Counted from the stretch's first letter, positions 8,153 through 15,627 are shown. The stretch: 17,246 bases of DNA from CAINVV01 sp964506325 (GCA_964506325.1 CAZDLO010000071.1:1-17246), one strand, 5' to 3'. Notes: generated by a model not told the origin, from the letters alone. Program-made: numbers and translations.

Positions 8153-8160
8153 CAAATTTA
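8153..8160 (-). promoter_or_regulatory. Bacteroidota -7 element (TAAATTTG) of prfC
   Basis: The minus strand reads TAAATTTG, an exact match to the TAnnTTTG consensus of the Bacteroidota primary sigma factor. Transcription would start near 8147, leaving about a dozen bases before the ATG. Upstream, attg about 23 bases away is only a weak candidate for the -33 TTTG. Confidence 0.55.
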
Positions 8161-8242
8161 GTCTAAAATCACGAAAGACACTTCAATGTTGGATTTTGGT
8201 TTTTTGCAATTGTCAGATAGAACCATGGATTGAAGGGAGGTG

Positions 8243-8281
8243 TAAAAAAAAGGGCTGAAAGCAAATATTTACCTTCAGCCA
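8243..8281 (-). terminator. Intrinsic terminator of the cyclophilin gene
   Basis: Read on the minus strand, ggctgaa (8280-8274) pairs with ttcagcc (8259-8253) around an AT-rich loop that can extend the stem, followed by cttttttttac. It lies about 40 bases after the cyclophilin stop codon and insulates prfC from it. Confidence 0.85.
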
Positions 8282-8318
8282 CTTTCAAAATATTCCTTCC
8301 ATCGAAAATCCAAAATTG

Positions 8319-8756
8319 TCAGGCTTCGATTATCACTATTTTTTCAATCTTATCTCCCTGCCGGATGGCATCAATTACCTCCAACCCTTCATAGACCTTG
8401 CCAAAACAAGTATGCTGGCGATCCAGGTGCTTGGTATTGCTTCTGCTGTGACAGATAAAAAATTGAGAACCGCCAGTATTTCTTCCCGCATGTGCCATCG
8501 ACAGGACACCACGGTCGTGGTACTGGTTTTCACCCTCCAGTTCGCATTTAATGGTATAGCCCGGACCGCCTATTCCTGTTCCTTTAGGGCAACCGCCCTG
8601 GATGACGAAGTCAGGGATGACACGGTGAAAGGTCAGGCCATCATAAAATCCATCCCTGGATAGTTTTACAAAATTTGCAACTGTTCCCGGTGTGTCATTC
8701 TCGTAGAAATTGACTTTCATTATGCCTTTGGCTGTATGAATCTCTGCTTGTAACAT
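8319..8756 (-). CDS. Cyclophilin-type peptidyl-prolyl cis-trans isomerase
   Basis: A 145-residue single-domain cyclophilin with no signal peptide, so cytoplasmic (PpiB-like size). Active-site features are FHRVIPDFVIQGG (43-55; Arg45, Phe50, Gln53), SMAHAGRNTGGSQFFI (86-101; Met87, Gln98, Phe100) and HLDRQHTCFGKV (110-121). His115 replaces the Trp of human cyclophilin A, as in many bacterial members with low cyclosporin affinity. It catalyses cis-trans isomerisation of X-Pro bonds and assists folding. It has its own promoter element (8777-8784) and terminator, so it is a single-gene unit. It is divergent from the PorE-like gene, with 146 bp between them. Confidence 0.96.
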   Translation of the reverse strand: MLQAEIHTAKGIMKVNFYENDTPGTVANFVKLSRDGFYDGLTFHRVIPDFVIQGGCPKGTGIGGPGYTIKCELEGENQYHDRGVLSMAHAGRNTGGSQFFICHSRSNTKHLDRQHTCFGKVYEGLEVIDAIRQGDKIEKIVIIEA

Positions 8757-8776
8757 AAATTGATTTTTTGTTTTTG

Positions 8777-8784
8777 CAAAGATA
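8777..8784 (-). promoter_or_regulatory. Bacteroidota -7 element (TATCTTTG) of the cyclophilin gene
   Basis: The minus strand reads TATCTTTG, an exact TAnnTTTG match, 20 bases before the cyclophilin start codon. A ttgg about 23 bases upstream is a possible but weak -33 element. Confidence 0.55.
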
Positions 8785-8817
8785 CCGTTTTCCCTAAGAT
8801 ATCTGTTCCAATTGATT

Positions 8818-8825
8818 TATATTTG
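8818..8825 (+). promoter_or_regulatory. Bacteroidota -7 element (TATATTTG) of the PorE-like gene
   Basis: An exact TAnnTTTG match 77 bases before the PorE-like start codon, facing away from the cyclophilin promoter 33 bp away. It implies an untranslated leader of about 70 nt. No clear -33 TTTG is visible. Confidence 0.5.
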
Positions 8826-8902
8826 TCGGATATTCTTACATTTATTGCCTTAATATAAGAGTTCTGATAGCCGTAAACCATTAATCGCAGATCCTAATAA
8901 TT

Positions 8903-10897
8903 ATGAAGGTCCACTGGACAGGATCCATTGTCGTTTTCATTTTATTCCTCTTTTTGTTTGAGGGATGCACTGTAACCCGCCAGACAAGGCTGGCTGCAGC
9001 TTCTTATGAAAATGGGGAATATTACCAGTGTATTACTTCCTACAGGAAGGTATACAGTAAAACAAAGGGCAAGGAGAATAAGGCGGCCATTCAGCTTAAA
9101 ATAGCAGAATCTTTATACCGGATAGGGCAGTACCGCCAGGCTGAGAGCTATTTTAAGGGTTTTGTCAACAAAGACCCCGATGATATGACCATCCTGTTGC
9201 GCTATGCAGAAGTTCTCAGGTCCAATGGCAAATACGAGGAATCCATAAAGAATTACAGGAAGTTTCTAAATGCCAATCCGGGTGATGAAAGGGCTTTGAA
9301 TGGAATAATTTCCTGTAATACCGGCAATGAACTGTTGAAGAGCAAAAGTCTTTACATCATTGAGAATATCAAGGAAATCAATTCCCGTTGGTCCGACTAT
9401 GCATGTGTTCATCCCGGACTGATAGCCACCGAGCTTATTTTCACCTCTACCCGTGAAGATGCGACAGGGAAAAAGAAAAGCGCTGTAACCGGGGAATTCT
9501 TTTCAGACATCTACCGCTCGGTATACAATGCTGAAAAAAAGAGATGGGATCCTCCCAAAAGGTTGGAGGAAAATTTCATGGTTAATACGGGAGATGAGGA
9601 AGGGGCACCCAACTTTGACAACAGTGGAAACAAAATCTATTTTACCAGGGCAATTGGCGTGAAGGGAGCCGATGCCAGGGTAGGTATCTTCGAATCAGCA
9701 CTTGTAAGTGGCAGCTGGAGCAATGCTGTAAAGCTGTCGATTGGCAGTGACAGCTTACTGTCCGCACATCCCTCTGTTTCAGCTGATGGAAAAAAAATAT
9801 TTTTTGTATCCGGCAGGCCCGGCGGATTTGGAGGCAACGATATCTGGACCGCTGAAAGGAAAGGTGATAGCCAGTGGGGCGAACCACAAAACCTTGGTCC
9901 GCAGATAAATACTCCAGGAAATGAAATGTTTCCTTTTGTCCGGGACAACGGAGAACTCTATTTTGCCTCCGATTCCCGTGTAGGGCTTGGCGGACTGGAT
10001 ATTTTTAAAGCCGTTCAGGATGAAAATGGCAAATGGAATACGCTGAACATGGGTGCTCCTGTCAACTCTACCGGCGACGATTTTGCCATTTATTTTTATC
10101 CGGGAGAGGAAAGGGGCTTTTTTTCCAGCTTCCGGGAAGGAAGCAGGGGAGATGATATTTACTCCTTTGTATTGCCGCCTAAAACGTACGGTGTGGAAGG
10201 GAAAATCTACAACAGGGAGACGGGTGACATGGTGGACGGTGTTGCGGTGCGACTTATTGGAACTGATGGCACCATGTTGCGGTTGAAATCTGAAAATGCA
10301 GCGTTTAAGTTTAAATTGAAGCCCGGTGTTGAATATCTTGTTACAGCTTTTAAAAAAGGGTTCCTGAATGCAAAAGCCTCTGTTTCAACCATTGGCATGG
10401 ATGAAGGAAGGAATTTTTCCGTGAAGATGGAATTGACACCTGTTGATCAGCCAATAAATGTCGACAATATTTTTTATGAATTCGGGAAATGGGATCTTCT
10501 GCCTGAATCAAGATCTGCACTGGATACACTCGTTTCCCTCCTGAAGGAAAATCCCACTGTGGCCATTGAATTGATGGCGCATACGGATTGCATCGGCAAC
10601 GATGCGGATAATCTGATATTGTCACAGAAACGTGCCCAGTCAGTGGTCGATTACCTGATTTCCGGCGGAATACAGCCGGGAAGGCTTCAACCCAAAGGCT
10701 ACGGTGAGAAAAATTCCAAAACTGTTGATGCAAAAATGGCAAGAACCAACCCGTTCCTCAAGAAGGGGCAGATTCTCGGTTGTCAGTTCATCGAAGGACT
10801 AAAGAAAGAAGAAGAAAGGAACATCTGTCATCAGCTCAACCGACGGACTGAATTTAAGGTTACCTCGTCTGAATATCGCGAGAAGTATAAGGAATAA
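8903..10897 (+). CDS. porE: PorE-like TPR/PD40/carboxypeptidase-regulatory/OmpA lipoprotein (type IX secretion)
   Basis: A 664-residue protein with, in order: a lipoprotein-type signal ending at Cys22 (LFEGC, a relaxed lipobox); TPR repeats at about 30-135 (ASYENGEYY, SLYRIGQYRQAESYF, VLRSNGKYEESIKNY); a PD40/WD40-like beta-propeller at about 165-420 (blades with GNKIYFTR, GKKIFFVSGRPGGFGGNDIW and GELYFASDSRVGLGGLDIF); a carboxypeptidase-regulatory-like domain at about 428-510; and a C-terminal OmpA-like domain from about 520. The OmpA part keeps the peptidoglycan-binding Asp (MAHTDCIGND) and Arg (HQLNRRTEF). This four-domain order and length match PorE, the outer-membrane lipoprotein that tethers the type IX secretion machine to peptidoglycan. 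Bacteroidota encode related paralogues of the same layout next to PorP/SprF genes, so assignment to PorE rather than a paralogue rests on the lipoprotein Cys and N-terminal similarity. No other por/spr/gld gene is in the window. Confidence 0.8.
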   Translation: MKVHWTGSIVVFILFLFLFEGCTVTRQTRLAAASYENGEYYQCITSYRKVYSKTKGKENKAAIQLKIAESLYRIGQYRQAESYFKGFVNKDPDDMTILLRYAEVLRSNGKYEESIKNYRKFLNANPGDERALNGIISCNTGNELLKSKSLYIIENIKEINSRWSDYACVHPGLIATELIFTSTREDATGKKKSAVTGEFFSDIYRSVYNAEKKRWDPPKRLEENFMVNTGDEEGAPNFDNSGNKIYFTRAIGVKGADARVGIFESALVSGSWSNAVKLSIGSDSLLSAHPSVSADGKKIFFVSGRPGGFGGNDIWTAERKGDSQWGEPQNLGPQINTPGNEMFPFVRDNGELYFASDSRVGLGGLDIFKAVQDENGKWNTLNMGAPVNSTGDDFAIYFYPGEERGFFSSFREGSRGDDIYSFVLPPKTYGVEGKIYNRETGDMVDGVAVRLIGTDGTMLRLKSENAAFKFKLKPGVEYLVTAFKKGFLNAKASVSTIGMDEGRNFSVKMELTPVDQPINVDNIFYEFGKWDLLPESRSALDTLVSLLKENPTVAIELMAHTDCIGNDADNLILSQKRAQSVVDYLISGGIQPGRLQPKGYGEKNSKTVDAKMARTNPFLKKGQILGCQFIEGLKKEEERNICHQLNRRTEFKVTSSEYREKYKE

Positions 10898-10938
10898 ACC
10901 CTTTGGCCCGCCGTCTGGTTCATTTGAGAAAAAGTTCT

Positions 10939-10946
10939 TACTTTTG
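10939..10946 (+). promoter_or_regulatory. Bacteroidota -7 element (TACTTTTG) of the purM-prfA-pyrF group
   Basis: An exact TAnnTTTG match ending only 8 bases before the purM ATG. Transcription would begin within a few bases of the start codon, giving a leaderless or nearly leaderless mRNA. A possible -33 sequence is ctggtt at 10915-10920, a weak match. Confidence 0.5.
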
Positions 10947-10954
10947 CCATCGCA

Positions 10955-12124
10955 ATGAACAGCAATCAGAGATATATCCTGCGTGGCGTTTCCGCATCGA
11001 AGGAAGATGTGCACGAGGCCATTAAAAACATTGACAAGGGTCTGTATCCCAAGGCTTTTTGTAAAGTTGTGCCAGATATCCTGGGTGGCGATCCGCTCTA
11101 TTGTAACATCATGCATGCCGACGGGGCAGGAACCAAATCATCACTGGCTTATATGTACTGGAAAGAGACGGGCGACCTTTCTGTCTGGAAGGGAATTGCC
11201 CAGGATGCCATCGTGATGAACCTTGACGATCTGATCTGCCTGGGTGCTGTTGAAAACATTCTGCTCTCTTCAACAATCGGCAGAAACAAGCAGTTGATTC
11301 CCGGTGAGGTTATTACAGCTATTATTCAAGGAACGGAGGAGTTTTGCCGCGAAATGCAGGATCTTGGAATTACCATTTATCCGACAGGAGGCGAAACAGC
11401 CGATGTTGGAGACCTTGTCAGAACTGTCATTGTAGATTCAACGGTAACCTGCAGGATGAAGAGATCGGATGTGATTTCTGCCGATCAGATCAAACCGGGT
11501 AACGTGATTGTTGGGCTTGCTTCTTTTGGCAAAGCCTCCTATGAAAAAGAATACAATGGTGGAATGGGCAGCAACGGACTGACTTCTGCCAGGCATGATG
11601 TTTTTGCCCGTATTCTGGCTGATAAATACCCTGAAAGCTTCGACCCATCCTTGCCTGAAGAACTTGTTTATTCCGGCAGCTTGCACCTGACAGATTTTGT
11701 TGATGGCATCGGAATGGATGCCGGGAAAATGGTGCTTTCACCAACCCGGACCTATGCACCTGTGATAAAACAAGTGCTCGAATCCTGCCGCAAAAACATT
11801 TATGGTATCATCCATTGTTCTGGTGGAGCCCAAACCAAAGTACTTCATTTTGTTGATAATGTTCATGTTGTTAAGGATCAGCTTTTTGAAATCCCTGAGC
11901 TTTTCAGGATTATCCAGCAGGAAAGCAAGACCGAGTGGCACGAAATGTACAAGGTATTCAATATGGGTCACAGGATGGAACTCTACGTGGATGCCGAAGT
12001 CGCTGAGGAGATCATCAGTATAGCCGGTTCATTCAGCATTGAGGCAAAAATCATTGGACATGTGGAAGCCTTCAACGGTAAGAAGGTAACTATAAACAGC
12101 CAGTTCGGTACCTTTGAATATTAG
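10955..12124 (+). CDS. purM: AIR synthase (phosphoribosylformylglycinamidine cyclo-ligase), Bacteroidota type
   Basis: A 389-residue member of the PurM/AIR-synthase family, longer and more divergent than the roughly 345-residue proteobacterial enzyme. It shows the nucleotide-binding HADGAGTKSSLAY (54-66), NLDDLICLGA (89-98) and GGETADVGD (145-153), which correspond to GVGTK, the MNDD-type motif and GGETAEM of classical PurM. The N-terminus RYILRGVSASKEDVHEAI is typical of the Bacteroidota form. The enzyme closes the imidazole ring of FGAM with ATP to give AIR in purine synthesis and acts as a cytosolic dimer. Because the family also contains related synthetases, the exact reaction is inferred; the company of prfA and pyrF, a recurrent order in Bacteroidales, supports it. 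prfA begins 69 bp downstream. Confidence 0.8.
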   Translation: MNSNQRYILRGVSASKEDVHEAIKNIDKGLYPKAFCKVVPDILGGDPLYCNIMHADGAGTKSSLAYMYWKETGDLSVWKGIAQDAIVMNLDDLICLGAVENILLSSTIGRNKQLIPGEVITAIIQGTEEFCREMQDLGITIYPTGGETADVGDLVRTVIVDSTVTCRMKRSDVISADQIKPGNVIVGLASFGKASYEKEYNGGMGSNGLTSARHDVFARILADKYPESFDPSLPEELVYSGSLHLTDFVDGIGMDAGKMVLSPTRTYAPVIKQVLESCRKNIYGIIHCSGGAQTKVLHFVDNVHVVKDQLFEIPELFRIIQQESKTEWHEMYKVFNMGHRMELYVDAEVAEEIISIAGSFSIEAKIIGHVEAFNGKKVTINSQFGTFEY

Positions 12125-12193
12125 CTTCTTTCAAAAGGGGCACCTTTCTTTACCAATCTTTTTCAAAATTCAAACATCATTCATAGTAATATA

Positions 12194-13279
12194 ATGTCAG
12201 AAAACTCATTGCTCGATAAATACGAAGGAATAAAAATACGCTTCGATGAGGTAAGTCAGCAGATATCAGATCCTGATATCATGAAGGACATGAAGCGGTA
12301 TGTCAAACTCAACCAGGAATACAAGCAGCTGGATGCACTGGTACAGTCTTTTACCCGCTACAGAAATTATTTGCAGAACATTGCCGATGCCAGGGAAATC
12401 CTGGAAAACGAAACTGACGAGGATCTTCGTGAAATGGCCCGTGAGGAGATGGAGGAAGGATCCCAGAAGGTTACCGCGTTTGAAGATGATATAAAAATGT
12501 TACTGGTGCCGGCAGATCCTGAAGACAGCAAAAATGCCATTCTTGAGATCAGGGGTGGGACAGGGGGTGACGAGGCAGCTATTTTCGCCGGAGACCTGTT
12601 CAGGATGTATTCCAAATTTTGTGACAGGATGAGCTGGAAACTGGAGGTGACCAATTTTTCAGAAGGCTCTTCCGGAGGCTACAAGGAACTTGTGGCAAAA
12701 GTTACAGGGAAGGATGTATACGGAATACTCAAATATGAGTCAGGGGTCCACCGGGTTCAGAGGGTTCCACAGACAGAAACCCAGGGCAGGGTTCATACTT
12801 CAGCATCCACAGTTGCTGTCTTACCCGAGGCCGAAGAGTTCGATATTGATTTGAAAGATAGTGACATCAGGAAAGACACTTACTGTTCCTCAGGTCCGGG
12901 GGGGCAGAGCGTCAACACCACCTATTCAGCCATCCGCCTGACACATATTCCGACTGGTATTGTGGTTACCTGCCAGGACGAAAAATCACAGATCAAAAAC
13001 CTGGCCAAAGCCATGTCGGAGTTGAGAACGCGTATTTACAACATGGAGCATCAGAAATACCTGGATGAAATTGCCTCCAAACGTAAAACCATGGTTTCGA
13101 CGGGCGACCGTTCCGCTAAAATCAGGACCTACAATTATCCGCAAGGGCGTGTAACAGACCACAGGATCGGCCTAACTCTCTACAATCTTCCGGCCATCAT
13201 AGACGGTGACATAGGCGAAATTATTGACAAGCTGCGGATTGAAGAGAATGCTGAGCGCCTGAAAGAAACTGATCTTTAG
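12194..13279 (+). CDS. prfA: Peptide chain release factor 1 (RF1)
   Basis: A 361-residue class-I release factor of normal length. The catalytic GGQ is at 236-238 within SSGPGGQSVNTTYSAIR, where the Gln is normally N5-methylated by PrmC. The tripeptide that reads UAA/UAG is PQT at 192-194 (QRVPQTETQGR); the PxT form marks RF1, whereas RF2 has SPF. EIRGGTGGDEAAIFAGDLFRM (118-138) and DEKSQIKNLAKAM are family hallmarks. There is no internal frameshift of the RF2 type. It is cytosolic and triggers peptide release at UAA and UAG. It lies between purM (69 bp) and pyrF (85 bp). A tiny hairpin at 12134-12147 in the purM-prfA gap is too weak to call a terminator, so read-through from purM is likely. 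Confidence 0.97.
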   Translation: MSENSLLDKYEGIKIRFDEVSQQISDPDIMKDMKRYVKLNQEYKQLDALVQSFTRYRNYLQNIADAREILENETDEDLREMAREEMEEGSQKVTAFEDDIKMLLVPADPEDSKNAILEIRGGTGGDEAAIFAGDLFRMYSKFCDRMSWKLEVTNFSEGSSGGYKELVAKVTGKDVYGILKYESGVHRVQRVPQTETQGRVHTSASTVAVLPEAEEFDIDLKDSDIRKDTYCSSGPGGQSVNTTYSAIRLTHIPTGIVVTCQDEKSQIKNLAKAMSELRTRIYNMEHQKYLDEIASKRKTMVSTGDRSAKIRTYNYPQGRVTDHRIGLTLYNLPAIIDGDIGEIIDKLRIEENAERLKETDL

Positions 13280-13280
13280 G

Positions 13281-13329
13281 GAATTATGAATTATGAATTA
13301 TGAGTTATGAGTTATGAATTATGAGTTGG
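13281..13329. repeat. Heptanucleotide tandem repeat GA(A/G)TTAT between prfA and pyrF
   Basis: Six 7-bp units (gaattat three times, gagttat twice, gaattat once) and a seventh degenerate unit gagttgg run head to tail from the second base after the prfA stop codon. Each junction creates overlapping ATG and TGA (ttatga), so ATG and stop codons recur in all frames and no peptide can be read through. Confidence 0.9.
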
Positions 13330-13342
13330 CATTGGTAATGCA
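13327..13342 (+). promoter_or_regulatory. Sigma-54-like promoter motif upstream of pyrF
   Basis: The sequence tggcattggtaatgca has GG at 13328-13329 and GC at 13340-13341, exactly the GG-N10-GC spacing of -24/-12 promoters. It differs from the core TGGCAC-N5-TTGCA at two bases (position 6 C to T, position 12 T to A). Transcription would start near 13353, about 12 bases before the pyrF ATG. It may be chance, since pyrF is not a usual sigma-54 target. Confidence 0.3.
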
Positions 13343-13364
13343 GTTATAAAAACAAGTACAAATT

Positions 13365-14201
13365 ATGAACAAAACCGAGCTATTTGAGCAAATCAGGAAA
13401 AAGCAGTCATTTCTTTGTGTAGGACTGGATTCCGATATTAAAAAAATTCCGGAATTTTTGCTTGACACCTCTGATCCGATATTTTATTTCAACCAGAAAA
13501 TCATTGATGCGACTGCACCGTATACTGTGGCCTACAAGCCCAACCTGGCATTTTACGAATCAAACGGACTGGAGGGTTGGAACAGCCTGGGAAAGACTGT
13601 TCACTACCTTCGTGAAAAGCACCCTGACATTTTTATCATTGCTGATGCCAAACGCGGAGATATTGGCAATACTTCCTCAATGTACGCACGTACATTTTTC
13701 GAAACCTATAACTTCGATGCAGTGACTATTGCCCCGTATATGGGGGAGGATTCTGTAACTCCATTTTTGGGTTATGAGGATAAATGGGTAATTCTTCTTG
13801 CCCTTACTTCCAACAAAGGTGCCGGCGATTTCCAGTTTATGGCCGATGGTAACGGGGAAAAACTTTTTCAGAAAGTGTTGCGGACTTCCCAGCTTTGGGC
13901 CGATGCGGAAAAAATGATGTATGTTGTCGGGGCTACCAAAGCGGAAGAGCTGAAGGGAATCAGGGAAATTGTCCCGGAGCATTTCCTTCTCGTGCCTGGA
14001 GTTGGTGCCCAGGGAGGCAGTCTGAGTGAAGTGGCCTATTATGGGATGAATGACCAATGCGGCCTTTTGGTTAACTCTTCCAGGGCAATTATCTATGCAT
14101 CTGACGGAATTGATTTTGATGTTAGGGCTCGTGAAGCTGCACTCGAAACGCAGATTGAAATGAAAAATCTCCTTTTGGCAAAAGGTTTGATCAAAGTTTA
14201 A
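13365..14201 (+). CDS. pyrF: Orotidine 5'-phosphate decarboxylase, type 2
   Basis: A 278-residue cytosolic enzyme that converts OMP to UMP, the last step of de novo pyrimidine synthesis. The length and motifs are those of the longer type-2 (mycobacterial/Bacteroidota-like) OMP decarboxylases rather than the roughly 240-residue type 1. VGLDSDIKKIP (19-29) starts the first strand, YKPN (57-60) supplies the substrate-binding Lys58, and DAKRGDIGNT (94-103) carries the catalytic Asp94-Lys96-Asp99 network. VPGVGAQGG near 210-220 is the phosphate-binding loop. It is the last gene of the purM-prfA-pyrF group, 85 bp after prfA; the gap contains the heptanucleotide repeat and a sigma-54-like motif. No terminator is visible right after it. 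Confidence 0.96.
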   Translation: MNKTELFEQIRKKQSFLCVGLDSDIKKIPEFLLDTSDPIFYFNQKIIDATAPYTVAYKPNLAFYESNGLEGWNSLGKTVHYLREKHPDIFIIADAKRGDIGNTSSMYARTFFETYNFDAVTIAPYMGEDSVTPFLGYEDKWVILLALTSNKGAGDFQFMADGNGEKLFQKVLRTSQLWADAEKMMYVVGATKAEELKGIREIVPEHFLLVPGVGAQGGSLSEVAYYGMNDQCGLLVNSSRAIIYASDGIDFDVRAREAALETQIEMKNLLLAKGLIKV

Positions 14202-14335
14202 TATTCCAAAATACTGCCTCAATATCAGATGTTTATGTAAAATTGAGTAGAATTCAATTATTAATTGGATTCATAATGAAAACGTTACAGAACGTTAAAA
14301 AGTGTTTTGGTGGAGGAATTTTTAAGTATTATGAT

Positions 14336-14343
14336 TATTTTTG
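14336..14343 (+). promoter_or_regulatory. Bacteroidota -7 element (TATTTTTG) of the secreted esterase
   Basis: An exact TAnnTTTG match. Transcription would start near 14349, downstream of two earlier in-frame start codons (14243 TTG, 14276 ATG) and about 20 bases before ATG 14372, so it supports 14372 as the real start. A tttg at 14306-14309 is too far upstream for a good -33 box. Confidence 0.45.
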
Positions 14344-14371
14344 CCGGACTTTGCATTTAAATATTGATAGC

Positions 14372-15289
14372 ATGACTGTAAAAATGTTGACTTTGGTTCT
14401 GATTTGTTTGCTTCTCTTTGAAGGAAACATTTTCGGGTCAAGCCCACAGCAGGTTAAACAGAAATCAAAGACCTATCCCTACCTGGCATACCTCCCAAAC
14501 GGATACCAGGGGTCTATTGGAAAAGAGTGGCCTTTGATTATATATCTTCACGGAAGTTCCTGCAAAGGCAACAATCTGGAGAGGGTCAAAAGGTATGGTC
14601 CCCCGTTTTACCTCGACCGAGGCATGCAGGTAGATGCCATCGTAATATCCCCCCAGTGTCCATCTAACCGAAACTGGGTGTATGGCGACTGGTTTGAATC
14701 ATTTTACAGGGAGATCCTGGCCAAATATAATGTCGATCCTTCGCGGGTGTATCTTACCGGAATGAGTCTTGGCGGTTTCGGTACCTGGAGCCTGGCATCA
14801 CGGTATCCACAGTATTTTGCCGCAATTATGCCTTTGTGTGGAGGTGGAAGGCCTGATATGGCCGCATCTATCGGTGATTTGCCGACCTGGGTTTTCCATG
14901 GTGAAAAGGATAAAAAAGTACGGCTGAACCGGTCAAGTGAAATGGTGGCTGCAATGCAGGACAAAGGGTCCCGTCCAAAGTTTTCTGTATTGAAAGGGGA
15001 GGGCCATGATATCCATCACGTCTATGCTGAGCAGAGTGTATATGAATGGCTGCTGGGTCAACACAAGAACGCATATGAAAAACTTGTCAGCATGACTTTC
15101 TGGTCTCCCAGGGCTGATTCAGTCATAACAAAGCGTAAGCAGGAGATAATCAAGGAAGTAAGACAGTCCAATATTGCTGCCGGAAAATTCATTCTCAATG
15201 GAAGAACACAATCACCGGAACAAAATACACGTTCTTTCTTTTACAATTTGTTCAAACCGAAGCCATTTGAGCAGTCCTCAATGAAATAA
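14372..15289 (+). CDS. Secreted alpha/beta hydrolase (dienelactone hydrolase/feruloyl-esterase-like)
   Basis: A 305-residue protein from ATG 14372. I prefer this start because the first 22 residues form a good signal peptide (MTVKMLTLVLICLLLFEG, then NIFGS) and a promoter element lies just upstream. The frame is open back to a TTG at 14243, but that would put the signal sequence 43 residues inside. The fold is alpha/beta hydrolase: oxyanion region IIYLHGSS (56-63), nucleophile elbow GMSLGGFG (130-137, Ser132), acid Asp180 in FHGEKDKKV (175-183) and His212 in GEGHDIHH (209-216). QCPSNRNWVYGDW is typical of predicted peptidases and esterases related to PHB depolymerase and feruloyl esterase. 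The C-terminal 70 residues are basic and of no recognised domain; there is no clear type IX sorting domain. It is a monocistronic unit closed by a strong terminator. The substrate is unknown; plant-polysaccharide ester cleavage would fit the SusC gene beyond it. Confidence 0.82.
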   Translation: MTVKMLTLVLICLLLFEGNIFGSSPQQVKQKSKTYPYLAYLPNGYQGSIGKEWPLIIYLHGSSCKGNNLERVKRYGPPFYLDRGMQVDAIVISPQCPSNRNWVYGDWFESFYREILAKYNVDPSRVYLTGMSLGGFGTWSLASRYPQYFAAIMPLCGGGRPDMAASIGDLPTWVFHGEKDKKVRLNRSSEMVAAMQDKGSRPKFSVLKGEGHDIHHVYAEQSVYEWLLGQHKNAYEKLVSMTFWSPRADSVITKRKQEIIKEVRQSNIAAGKFILNGRTQSPEQNTRSFFYNLFKPKPFEQSSMK

Positions 15290-15311
15290 CAACTGTAAAA
15301 AATATATGGAA

Positions 15312-15354
15312 ATGCCTGAAATACCTTTAAATGTATTTCAGGCATATTTTTTTT
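15312..15354 (+). terminator. Strong intrinsic terminator after the secreted esterase
   Basis: A perfect 13-bp stem, atgcctgaaatac (15312-15324) with gtatttcaggcat (15333-15345), encloses an 8-nt loop and is followed by an A and eight T residues. Confidence 0.93.
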
Positions 15355-15552
15355 CAGTGCCTGCCAAAATTCCTAAACAGTTCTCCTTGAATAATCTACC
15401 TGAATTTTTTCTTGCGTGGAATAACTATTCCTTAATTTTATTTAAATTATAATGATTATAATTTTGTTGATGTGTATGAATTTATGTACCTATGTGTTAA
15501 AATATCTGTATAAATAGTCTATATTTAATCAGTTTAACGGTGAGTTAACATT
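15355..15552. other. AT-rich intergenic region upstream of the SusC-like gene
   Basis: About 200 bases between the esterase terminator and the first promoter-like element. No gene, tRNA or riboswitch fold is recognised. It contains a palindromic gttaac at 15545-15550. It is long enough to hold regulator-binding sites, and none can be named. Confidence 0.5.
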
Positions 15553-15560
15553 TAAATTTG
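15553..15560 (+). promoter_or_regulatory. Bacteroidota -7 element (TAAATTTG) upstream of the SusC-like gene
   Basis: An exact TAnnTTTG match that would give a leader of about 95 nt. A second candidate, tattttcg at 15614-15621, has one mismatch and would give a leader of about 35 nt. The sequence does not decide between them. Confidence 0.4.
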
Positions 15561-15627
15561 CCGACGATCAAAAATGTTTAATTTTTTAATTTAAAAAATG
15601 TGAAAATAATTTATATTTTCGCCGTGT

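Noticed and set aside
12134..12147. Small hairpin aaagg/ccttt between purM and prfA as a terminator.
   Set aside because: The stem is only 5 bp and the downstream sequence ctttacc is not a proper U-tract.
6561..13279. A functional RF1/RF3 translation-termination cluster.
   Set aside because: prfC and prfA are on opposite strands, about 4 kb apart, with separate promoters and unrelated genes between them; proximity is probably coincidental.
13281..13329. CRISPR-like or coding interpretation of the heptanucleotide array.
   Set aside because: The units are 7 bp without spacers, and ATG/TGA overlaps prevent a reading frame, so it is a simple tandem repeat.
14243..14371. N-terminal 43-residue extension of the secreted esterase from a TTG codon.
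   Set aside because: It would bury a good signal peptide inside the protein and start upstream of a perfect -7 promoter element; the region also contains short repeats typical of regulatory DNA.
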